DNA of 32,088 nucleotides, taken from contig JACPLF010000001.1 of NCBI GenBank assembly GCA_016186645.1, positions 1-32,088 on the forward strand, in the 5' to 3' direction. The DNA comes from Candidatus Levyibacteriota bacterium (lineage in GTDB: Bacteria > Patescibacteriota > Microgenomatia > Levybacterales > UBA12049). Position numbers and translations under genes: made by a program. The stretch's first letter is position 1, and each line of letters starts with the position of its first letter. The notes beneath the pieces were generated by a model. It was given only the letters and a program-made list of their open reading frames with translations. It was not told where the DNA came from and ran no database searches. Of this stretch, positions 21,975-29,085 are shown piece after piece.

Positions 21975-22448
21975 ATGAATTTATTTAGTAAGAAATTTTT
22001 CTCATCTCGCCGCGGTTTCACCCTTATCGAACTTCTCATTGTTATCGCAATTTTGGGAGTTTTGGCAGCGGGAATCTTGGTAGCAATAGACCCGATTGAC
22101 AAAATCAATCAAGCAAATGATGCAAAAGTGCAAAATGACGTTTCCGGAATAGGAAGAGCATCAGAAGCATATGCTACTACACACAATGGTTTTTACCCAT
22201 CAATATTGAATGATTTATTCACTGCAGGGGAACTTAAAAGAGTACCAGCTCCTCCAACTGGTTACATACCAACATCATATGGATTTTTAACTACTCCAAG
22301 TCCATGTACGGCGGGAACCGACTGTACGAGAGTAATAGTTGGTAGTCAATTGAAATCTAAGAGATTCACTGCTACTCCATATTGGAACTATGATACAAGC
22401 ACTGGCAAAAGTTGCGCAGCAGCTGCTGTAGCAACAGGTTGTCCGTAA
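21975..22448 (+). CDS. Type IV major-pilin-like protein, tandem copy 1
   Basis: RRGFTLIELLIVIAILGVLAAGILVAIDPIDKINQANDAK. Confidence 0.93.
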   Translation: MNLFSKKFFSSRRGFTLIELLIVIAILGVLAAGILVAIDPIDKINQANDAKVQNDVSGIGRASEAYATTHNGFYPSILNDLFTAGELKRVPAPPTGYIPTSYGFLTTPSPCTAGTDCTRVIVGSQLKSKRFTATPYWNYDTSTGKSCAAAAVATGCP

Positions 22449-22510
22449 ACCTCTACTTTACTTATAATTCTTGTATTTTCTTAAAATTTGTATTTTAGTT
22501 TTCATCTTCA

Positions 22511-22539
22511 TTGACACGCCATGCATTATATGCTTAATT
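22511..22539 (+). promoter_or_regulatory. Promoter of the second tandem pilin, near-leaderless
   Basis: TTGACA 22511-22516, 17 bp, TTAATT 22534-22539, ATG at 22548. Confidence 0.45.
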
Positions 22540-22547
22540 AATAAGTA

Positions 22548-23042
22548 ATGAAGAATTTATTTAGGAAAGCAACAGACTTCAAAGGCTTCACCCTTATCGA
22601 GCTTCTCATTGTTATCGCAATTTTGGGAGTTTTGGCTGCGGGAATCTTGGTAGCAATAGACCCGATTGACAAAATCAATCAAGCAAATGATGCAAAAGTA
22701 CAAAATGATGTTTCAGGCGCAGGAAGAGCATCAGAAGCTTATGCCACCGTCCACAACGGTTTTTATCCAGCAACATTACAAGATTTAGTAGATGCTGGTG
22801 AACTTAAGAGACTGCCACAAGCTCCAAGCGGATATGATGCATATTCAGTTGTGAATATGACAGGCACGCCCCCAGTTAATGCAGGATCGTGTACTGCAGG
22901 ATCAGAGTGTACAGGAATAATAGTATCTGGAAGATTAAAATCAAAAAAATATGCTGTTCCCGACACTACATATTGGCAATATCAATCCCCAAGCGGCAAA
23001 AGCTGCGCGGTAAGAACATACACAGGAAATGGCTGCGGTTAG
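22548..23042 (+). CDS. Type IV major-pilin-like protein, tandem copy 2
   Basis: FKGFTLIELLIVIAILGVLAAGILVAIDPIDKINQANDAK; N-terminal DNA nearly identical to copy 1. Confidence 0.93.
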   Translation: MKNLFRKATDFKGFTLIELLIVIAILGVLAAGILVAIDPIDKINQANDAKVQNDVSGAGRASEAYATVHNGFYPATLQDLVDAGELKRLPQAPSGYDAYSVVNMTGTPPVNAGSCTAGSECTGIIVSGRLKSKKYAVPDTTYWQYQSPSGKSCAVRTYTGNGCG

Positions 23043-23058
23043 CATTGTAAATTATTAG

Positions 23059-23511
23059 ATGAAAACGAGATCTTTATTAAATAAATTTTCCTCAAAAGGC
23101 TTCACCCTTATTGAACTTCTCATTGTTATCGCAATTTTGGGAGTTTTGGCAGCGGGAATCTTAGTAGCAATAGACCCGATTGACAAGATTAATCAATCAA
23201 ATGATGCGAAAGTGCAAAATGACGTTTCCGGAATGGCAAGAGCTGCTGAGGCGTACGCTATCTTGCATAACGGTCTTTATCCAGTAGTATTAGATGATTT
23301 GGTAAATTCAGGAGAACTTAAAAGAGCACCAGTGGCTCCAAGCGGATACGATGCATATGTATTTTTAGGTCAACCAGACAACACAAGCGTATTGATATCG
23401 GGTCAATTAAAATCAAAAAAATATACATCTGTTGATACCCCATTCTGGAATTATAATTCAAGCACTGGAAAAAGCTGTGCAAGAAGACTATATTGGCTTG
23501 CTTGTCCATAA
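23059..23511 (+). CDS. Type IV major-pilin-like protein, tandem copy 3
   Basis: SKGFTLIELLIVIAILGVLAAGILVAIDPIDKINQSNDAK. Confidence 0.93.
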   Translation: MKTRSLLNKFSSKGFTLIELLIVIAILGVLAAGILVAIDPIDKINQSNDAKVQNDVSGMARAAEAYAILHNGLYPVVLDDLVNSGELKRAPVAPSGYDAYVFLGQPDNTSVLISGQLKSKKYTSVDTPFWNYNSSTGKSCARRLYWLACP

Positions 23512-23544
23512 ACCTCAGTCTTTTGCTACAATGTTATTAACAAC

Positions 23545-24363
23545 ATGTTTTTATTCTTTATATTTGCCCTGGGTTTATTTGTTGGGTCTTTTTTGAATGT
23601 GTTGGTAGATAGGCTTCCTAAAGGAGAATCTGTTATTAAAGGCAGGTCGCATTGTGAAAAATGCAAAAAGATTCTCAAATGGAATGATTTGATTCCCCTT
23701 TTGTCTTTTGTTTTCTTGAAAGGAAAATGCCGATACTGCTCTGCTCGCCTTTCGCCTTATTATCCGATCGTTGAATTCACAACAGGAATTATGTTTGTAA
23801 TCACAACCCTTTTTATCTTTAACGGCTCGCAATTTCTAATTTCTAATTTCAAATTTCTAATCAATTTCCAATTACTAATTACTAATTACCAATTACTGCT
23901 TACCTTAATTTATTATTTATTCATAATATCATCTTTGATTGTTATTTTTTTCGCGGATTTAAAATATGGAATAATTCCGGACAAGATTGTTTTTCCAGCA
24001 ATTTTAGTTTCGTTCTTTTTCTTGCTTTTCACGGTGTTTGTAAATCATCTGCTGTCGGCTTTTGGGGCTGGACTTTTTTTTCTTCTTTTGTTTTTAGTAA
24101 CACGCGGACGCGGAATGGGGTTTGGTGATGTTAAATTTTCATTTTTGATGGGTTTGATTTTGGGGTTTCCGAATATTATTGTTGCTTTATATGTCGCATT
24201 CTTGACAGGAGCGACTGTCGGTATCATACTAATTATATGGAGGAAGAAAAGAATATTTGGAACAGCAATCCCCTTCGGACCATTTTTAGTTTTAGGAAAT
24301 TTCATAGCAATTTTTTTCGGAAAAAGTATTTTTCATCTTTCATCTCTCATTTTTCATTTTTAA
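23545..24363 (+). CDS. pilD: Prepilin peptidase
   Basis: GSFLNVLVDRLP, CEKCKKILKWNDLIPLLSF, ADLKYGIIPD, GRGMGFGDVKF. Confidence 0.94.
   Translation: MFLFFIFALGLFVGSFLNVLVDRLPKGESVIKGRSHCEKCKKILKWNDLIPLLSFVFLKGKCRYCSARLSPYYPIVEFTTGIMFVITTLFIFNGSQFLISNFKFLINFQLLITNYQLLLTLIYYLFIISSLIVIFFADLKYGIIPDKIVFPAILVSFFFLLFTVFVNHLLSAFGAGLFFLLLFLVTRGRGMGFGDVKFSFLMGLILGFPNIIVALYVAFLTGATVGIILIIWRKKRIFGTAIPFGPFLVLGNFIAIFFGKSIFHLSSLIFHF
23831..23897. repeat. Heptamer array inside pilD
   Basis: aatttct x2, aatttca, aatttct, spacer, aattact x2, aattacc, aattact; encodes LISNFKFLINFQLLITNYQLL. Confidence 0.85.
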
Positions 24364-24866
24364 ACAAAGGTTTCACATTGATAGAAGTATTGATAACAAT
24401 AGCTTTGATTGGAGTTATGGCAACAGGAATAATTATAGCGGTAAACCCTCTGGCTCAAATCCAAAAAGCTCAAGACGCAAGGAGAAAATCTGATTTATCT
24501 CAAATTCAAAAAGCCGTGGAAACGTATTATCAAGATGTTGGCAAGTATCCTCCCTCTACATCAGATTACAAAATTAAAGGCTTGAATAACAATGCTATTG
24601 AGTGGGGGTCTTCCTGGCAGCCTTACATGGCTGTTTTGCCGAAAGACCCGGTTTCTACAAAAACCTATGTATATTATTCCTCTTCCAACGGGCAGACTTA
24701 TTATCTTTATGCTAGTCTGGATAGAGGCGCAAATGATCCTCAAGCGTGTATAGGTGGGTGGTGTAAGAGCCTACCAAACTCGGATGGAGTTCAAATTGAC
24801 GCTTGCGGACCAATAGATGCTGATCCTTGTGATTATGGAGTATCAAGTCCGAATGTATCGCCATAG
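24237..24866 (+). CDS. Minor type IV pilin-like protein; true start uncertain
   Basis: LNKGFTLIEVLITIALIGVMATGIIIAVNPLAQIQKAQDARRKSDL; the only in-frame ATG lies 127 nt inside pilD. Confidence 0.82.
   Translation: MEEEKNIWNSNPLRTIFSFRKFHSNFFRKKYFSSFISHFSFLNKGFTLIEVLITIALIGVMATGIIIAVNPLAQIQKAQDARRKSDLSQIQKAVETYYQDVGKYPPSTSDYKIKGLNNNAIEWGSSWQPYMAVLPKDPVSTKTYVYYSSSNGQTYYLYASLDRGANDPQACIGGWCKSLPNSDGVQIDACGPIDADPCDYGVSSPNVSP
24330..24357. repeat. Heptamer array (4 x 7 bp) over the pilD end / minor-pilin leader
   Basis: TTTTCAT/CTTTCAT/CTCTCAT/TTTTCAT. Confidence 0.8.
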
Positions 24867-24873
24867 GCGATAC
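24855..24873. terminator. Short perfect hairpin spanning the minor-pilin stop codon (terminator or regulatory)
   Basis: GTATCGCC-ATA-GGCGATAC; no downstream T-run, so terminator function is uncertain. Confidence 0.3.
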
Positions 24874-24908
24874 GAAGTGAGAAATGAAAAGTGAGAGAGG
24901 AGAAATAA
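24874..24908. repeat. Purine-rich heptamer arm left of the four-helix-bundle gene
   Basis: GAAGTGAGAAATGAAAAGTGAGAGAGGAGAAATAA; also contains an SD-like AGGAG for the ATG at 24909. Confidence 0.65.
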
Positions 24909-25298
24909 ATGATGAAGAATACCAATAAAACAAATTCAAATAGGGAATGGAGAGAAAACTTTGTTAAACGCTTGTTGAACTTTGGCGGCAACATTATAAA
25001 AATGGCAAATAGTTTTCCAAAAACACCGGCAGGATTTGCAATTGCAAACCAACTCATAAAGGCTGCGACATCAATAGGCGCTAACTTTGTGGAAGCTCAG
25101 GACGCTTCTTCTATAAAAGATTTTATTCAAAAATTAAGTATTTCTTTAAGGGAGGCAAGAGAGACGGTTTATTGGCTGCAGGTAACTAATGTTAGCGGAT
25201 TAGCTTTCGGAAAGTTATTGACTGACAATATAAAAGAGGGTAATGAAATTACTGCAGTTCTCGTTTCAAGCATTAAGTCATCAAAATCAAAGTTATGA
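24909..25298 (+). CDS. Four helix bundle protein (23S rRNA intervening-sequence protein-like)
   Basis: ANSFPKTPAGFAIANQLIKAATSIGANFVEAQDASSIKDFIQKLSISLREARETVYWLQV. Confidence 0.9.
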   Translation: MMKNTNKTNSNREWRENFVKRLLNFGGNIIKMANSFPKTPAGFAIANQLIKAATSIGANFVEAQDASSIKDFIQKLSISLREARETVYWLQVTNVSGLAFGKLLTDNIKEGNEITAVLVSSIKSSKSKL

Positions 25299-25774
25299 GG
25301 AAGCATCTTTCATCTTTCATCTTTCATCTTTCATCTCGGAAGGGATTTACCCTGATTGAGCTTTTGGTTGCGATTAGCATTATTGGTGTTTTGTCGAGTT
25401 TTTTGCTGGCAAATTTCGTAGGCGTAAGACAGAGAGCTCGGGACGGGGTCCGCAAATCAGATCTTCGCCAAATTCAATCCGCATTGGAACTTTATAGGTC
25501 TGACAAAGGAGCATATCCGCTAACCGCAAGTTTCCCATCATGCTCTTCGCAGTTTACCGATGGCGCGACTCCGCCCGTGATTTACATGCAAAAAATCCCC
25601 TGCGATCCAACAAATGCAGGACAATATATCTACACATATTCTTTGAGCGGCAGCACATACAATTTATATGCATGTTTGGAAAATGTAAATGATTCTCAAA
25701 AAGATTCCTCAAATAATTCAACTTATTGTACGGGAGGAACGACGAATTGGTCATATACCCTTCAAAATCCATGA
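25295..25774 (+). CDS. Minor type IV pilin-like protein
   Basis: MRKHLSSFIFHLSSRKGFTLIELLVAISIIGVLSSFLLANFVGVRQRARDGVRKSDL. Confidence 0.88.
   Translation: MRKHLSSFIFHLSSRKGFTLIELLVAISIIGVLSSFLLANFVGVRQRARDGVRKSDLRQIQSALELYRSDKGAYPLTASFPSCSSQFTDGATPPVIYMQKIPCDPTNAGQYIYTYSLSGSTYNLYACLENVNDSQKDSSNNSTYCTGGTTNWSYTLQNP
25305..25332. repeat. Perfect heptamer array (4 x ATCTTTC) encoding the minor-pilin leader
   Basis: Four exact ATCTTTC units followed by ATCTCGG. Confidence 0.9.
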
Positions 25775-25787
25775 GGAGAAATGAAAA

Positions 25788-26878
25788 ATGAAAGTTGAAA
25801 GATTAAAAATAAAAAAAACTATCTCTCATCTCTCATCTCTCATCTCTCATCTCGTAAAGGTTTTACCCTTATCGAGCTAATGGTTGCATTAAGTATTACT
25901 GCTGTTTTGGGGACGCTTGGAATTGCCGGTTTTACAACTTATAATCAAATTCAGACTTTGCAGGCTGCGTCTTCTGATGTAGTGTCAATTCTGAATCTAG
26001 CAAAATCGCGCGCTCAGTCGCAAATAAAACCTTCCGGATTATGTTCAGCAACTCTAGATGGTTATACTGTGGTAATTAATGCCCCATCGAGTTACTGGCT
26101 GGAGCTTAATTGTTCTGACGGGAATCATCCTATAATTGCCACCCAGAATAAAAAACTTACGGCAAATTTAAATTTTAGCGCTAATATTTCTTTTTTCTTT
26201 CCCGTGCAAACAGGCGGGGTGCAAACGCCCGGGCAAATAGTTATTACAGGATTTGGGAGAAATAAAACTATTGTAATTAATTCTCTGGGGGGAGTGAGTG
26301 TTCTGGCAGGTGATCTTGTTCCAACCCCAACCCCAGTTCCAACCTCAACACCTACTCCCACTTCCACTCCTGTTGTTGCCAAACGTGTGTTTGTTACAAG
26401 CACAGTATATAACGGTAATCTAGGAGGACTGGCCGGAGCAGATGCCAAATGTCAAACAAAAGCAAACGATGCAATCTTGGGAGGGACTTGGAAAGCATGG
26501 CTAAGCGATAGCACTAATTCGCCTGCTCAATCTTTACCCCCACGTCCTTTTACGCATTCAACTAGCCCCTACAAACTTGTTAATGGCACTTTGGTTGCCA
26601 ATGATTGGAACGATTTAATTACTGATAAAAGCGGTAATTATCTTACTAATCCAATTCGTAGAGATGAATCAGGTATCAATATCGCAGATAGTGTAGTATG
26701 GACAGGAACTAACGTATCGGGAAATCCTGTCAATAGCAATAATTGCTCAAATTGGACTTCAGGATCGAGTTCTTTAAGTAGTGTCAGAGGACAGAATTGG
26801 CAGATATCGCAGCTTTGGACATCTTCAGCTGGTACATTTTGCGATGTTGCTCTGCACTTATATTGTTTTGAGCAATAA
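25788..26878 (+). CDS. Minor pilin / pseudopilin with Pro-Thr linker and C-terminal DUF1554/endostatin-like domain; out of frame with its probable start
   Basis: Frame of ATG 25880: upstream codons give RKGFTLIELMVALSITAVLG, then PTPTPVPTSTPTPTSTP, then KRVFVTSTVYNGNLGGLAGADAKCQTKAN...VVWTG. SD/ATG at 25773-25790 is in another frame. Confidence 0.75.
25821..25848. repeat. Perfect heptamer array (4 x ATCTCTC) between probable start and prepilin motif
   Basis: Four exact ATCTCTC units followed by ATCTCG. Confidence 0.92.
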
Positions 26879-26881
26879 GAT

Positions 26882-27430
26882 ATGGAAGATTTTAATAAAA
26901 ATCAGCGAGTTGAAGCGGGCCAAACACTTTTGGAAATTTTACTTGCCTTTAGCGTTTCTATATTGGTTTTAAGCGCTATTATAGTTGGAATAACTACATC
27001 TTTGAGTAATACTCAATATACCAAAAATCAAAACCTAGCTAATTCTTATGCGCAGGAAGGTATGGCTATAGTTCGACAAATAAGAGATTCGGGATGGGCC
27101 ACATTCACTTCTTATGCCTCTAATACTGCATATTGTCTTGGACCAAGTCCTATAGGGTTAGTACCGCTTACTCTTCCAGCACTAAATTGTGGTGTACAAA
27201 GCCCTGTACCTGCGGGAGGGATCTTTTCTCGAGAAGTTAAATTTGTTCATCAATCACCGGACTGTTGTCCAGATAATACGAATACGTGCGCCAATAACGT
27301 AAGAGGCAGTCAGGCTACCGTAAAAGTTTCTTGGTCTGACAATAAATGTCCTACCGGAGGATCCCCTTTGTGTCACAAGGTTGAACTAATTACATGTTTT
27401 TCCAATTTAGATCAAAAACAATTACCATGA
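26882..27430 (+). CDS. PilV-like minor pilin
   Basis: EAGQTLLEILLAFSVSILVLSAIIVGITTSLSNTQ. Confidence 0.75.
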   Translation: MEDFNKNQRVEAGQTLLEILLAFSVSILVLSAIIVGITTSLSNTQYTKNQNLANSYAQEGMAIVRQIRDSGWATFTSYASNTAYCLGPSPIGLVPLTLPALNCGVQSPVPAGGIFSREVKFVHQSPDCCPDNTNTCANNVRGSQATVKVSWSDNKCPTGGSPLCHKVELITCFSNLDQKQLP

Positions 27431-28032
27431 TATCAATTTTCAATTCAAAGAATAATCAGAGGGGTTTCACGCTGGTAGAATTATTAGCGTCAATCATTGT
27501 TCTTGTTGCAGTAGGATCGGTTATTGCCGGAATAATAACATCTTCCCTTCGAGGAACCAACAAGACAACAGCAATCGAAAACATTCGGCAAAACGGCAAC
27601 TATACTTTAGCTCAGATGTCAAAAAACATCGAATATTCGCAGGCTTTTAATGGATTAAGTGTAGATGGTGTAACGTATGTTACCAGTTGTCCGTTTTCAA
27701 CTGCCCCAACTCCTGCGCCCACCACGACGCCATATAAATTTATAAAAATAACTCCGCTCAGCGGAAGTCCAACGATTTACAACTGTGATGGTTCAATCCT
27801 AACGGTGTCCGTATTAAATGGCGCAACACCTACCCCCGCCCCGCTTATAGACAACAATTCTTTTTCTTTTACCAATTGTTCTTTGTCTTGTACTCAAACT
27901 AGCTCGACAGATATTCCGATAATTGGGATAAGTTTTAGTCTCGGGCCGAAAAATCCCAATGGACTTGTAGAGAACAGTTCTCCTCCAATTCTTTTTCAAA
28001 CCTCGGTTACAATAAGAAATTTTAAAAAATAG
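27427..28032 (+). CDS. PilW-like minor pilin
   Basis: QRGFTLVELLASIIVLVAVGSVIAGIITSSLRGTNK; ATGA overlap with the preceding gene. Confidence 0.8.
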   Translation: MISIFNSKNNQRGFTLVELLASIIVLVAVGSVIAGIITSSLRGTNKTTAIENIRQNGNYTLAQMSKNIEYSQAFNGLSVDGVTYVTSCPFSTAPTPAPTTTPYKFIKITPLSGSPTIYNCDGSILTVSVLNGATPTPAPLIDNNSFSFTNCSLSCTQTSSTDIPIIGISFSLGPKNPNGLVENSSPPILFQTSVTIRNFKK

Positions 28033-28055
28033 AAAGGTATTATAGAAAGGTATTA
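28030..28055. repeat. Perfect 13-bp tandem duplication at the pilW-like stop codon
   Basis: TAGAAAGGTATTA x2. Confidence 0.9.
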
Positions 28056-28075
28056 ACCAAACTTGACACCTCTTA

Positions 28076-28182
28076 TCTAGAACGTATTTCAAAACCCTTC
28101 CCGAATAGCCTTAATTACACTGTTGCATGCATTTTTGATTGTATTAACAGCATATTCATAGAGGTTTTGAAACGTTCTCTAA
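28076..28182. repeat. Imperfect inverted repeat bounding ~107 bp
   Basis: TCTAGAACGTATTTCAAAACC versus GGTTTTGAAACGTTCTCTAA. Confidence 0.55.
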
Positions 28183-28186
28183 TCTT

Positions 28187-28480
28187 TTACCATAAAATCA
28201 TTGGCAAATATTGAGCTTGCCGAAATATGGAAGAGTATCCGCCTGTTCCCCATAGAACAAAATCCTGCGCCGAATGGTGCGGGAAACCGTTTGCACGCTC
28301 TTGCGTTTTTGGAAACATGAGTTTAGGTACAATGTTACGCTATAGCGTAGTCTTGTACCCGTCGGTAGTTCTCGATCTTTGCAGAAAGGTTAACACTATA
28401 CTTGGCTTGTACGCCAACTCCTACCCCAACCAATACTCCCGCTCCGACATTAGCTCTCACCCCCACTCCCTAACTAAATT
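28187..28480 (+). pseudogene. Composite pseudogene: 5' end of a paralog of the 29086 gene plus the 3' end of a Pro/Thr-rich ORF
   Basis: Shares TACCATAAAATCAT, MEE start and NRLHALAFLE (frameshifted, then TGA) with 29086; later CTPTPTPTNTPAPTLALTPTP*. Confidence 0.65.
28326..28359. repeat. 34-bp near-perfect palindrome
   Basis: GGTACAA-tgt-TACGCTATAGCGTA-gtc-TTGTACC. Confidence 0.8.
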
Positions 28481-28495
28481 TATCTAGAAGTACAC

Positions 28496-28741
28496 TCATT
28501 GATAGTGATCGTTTATATCAACAATTTCTATTTCACCATCTTTAACAAAAAATATCGCTCTGTACTTTAAATCAACCCTGAATGAGTATATTTTCCTACT
28601 CTTTGGCTCTAGTATTTCTGTATGTAAAGATGGGTGTCTTGCGTTATTTCGAAGAATTAAAAGCTGTCTATTAAATTTTTTCTCTAGATTATGTTTTCTT
28701 AAATATTTTAATAACTCAAGATTTAAAGGTTTTGCCTTCAT
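28496..28741 (-). CDS. RelE/ParE-superfamily toxin-like protein
   Basis: LKYLRKHNLEKKFNRQLLILRNNARHPSLHTEIL...YSFRVDLKYRAIFFV...IEIVDINDHYQ. Confidence 0.75.
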   Translation of the reverse strand: MKAKPLNLELLKYLRKHNLEKKFNRQLLILRNNARHPSLHTEILEPKSRKIYSFRVDLKYRAIFFVKDGEIEIVDINDHYQ

Positions 28742-28997
28742 AGACAGAAGACCTCTCAAGTCCCTTGATTACGCTATTGATAAACTTCCCATTATACTTA
28801 CCTGTTTGCTTCAACTCTAATTTTAGTTTATCCAATGGCACCGGGTTAAATTCTTCAAATTCAAACTCTTTCTTAACAAAATATCCCCTAATCAAACTTC
28901 TAATAAACTCGGATCGCGTTGCGAATCCGTGCTGTTGAGTTTCAGAATCCACTTTTTTAGCTATTTGTGTTGGGAGAGATATTGTAATAGTTGTCAT
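28716..28997 (-). CDS. Ribbon-helix-helix antitoxin-like protein
   Basis: MTTITISLPTQIAKKVDSETQQHGFATRSEFIRSLIRGYF; overlaps the toxin start. Confidence 0.8.
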   Translation of the reverse strand: MTTITISLPTQIAKKVDSETQQHGFATRSEFIRSLIRGYFVKKEFEFEEFNPVPLDKLKLELKQTGKYNGKFINSVIKGLERSSVYEGKTFKS

Positions 28998-29050
28998 ATT
29001 GTTAGTATTTAACAATATTTCTTAATTTTTGTCAATAGTCTGTTGTTTTC

Positions 29051-29079
29051 TTGACAGAAACAATCTTATACTCTACCAT
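29051..29079 (+). promoter_or_regulatory. Promoter, probably leaderless
   Basis: TTGACA 29051-29056, 17-bp spacer, TACCAT 29074-29079, ATG at 29086. Confidence 0.5.
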
Positions 29080-29085
29080 AAAATC

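Noticed and set aside
25305-25848. Heptamer arrays as CRISPR or VNTR coding repeats
   Set aside because: Units are 7 bp without spacers and are not multiples of three; they do not fit CRISPR or in-frame protein repeats.
24909-26878. Diversity-generating retroelement (four-helix-bundle protein as Avd, lectin-like domain as target)
   Set aside because: No reverse transcriptase and no template/variable repeat pair found in this window; the four-helix protein looks IVP-like. Could be revisited with flanking sequence.
28227-28487. 86-aa ORF MEEYPPVPHRTKSCAEW... as a real gene
   Set aside because: It mixes frames of a decayed paralog, a palindrome and an out-of-frame Pro/Thr tract.
28496-28997. 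Novel defence system
   Set aside because: An ordinary RelE-like/RHH toxin-antitoxin arrangement; no additional partner genes seen.
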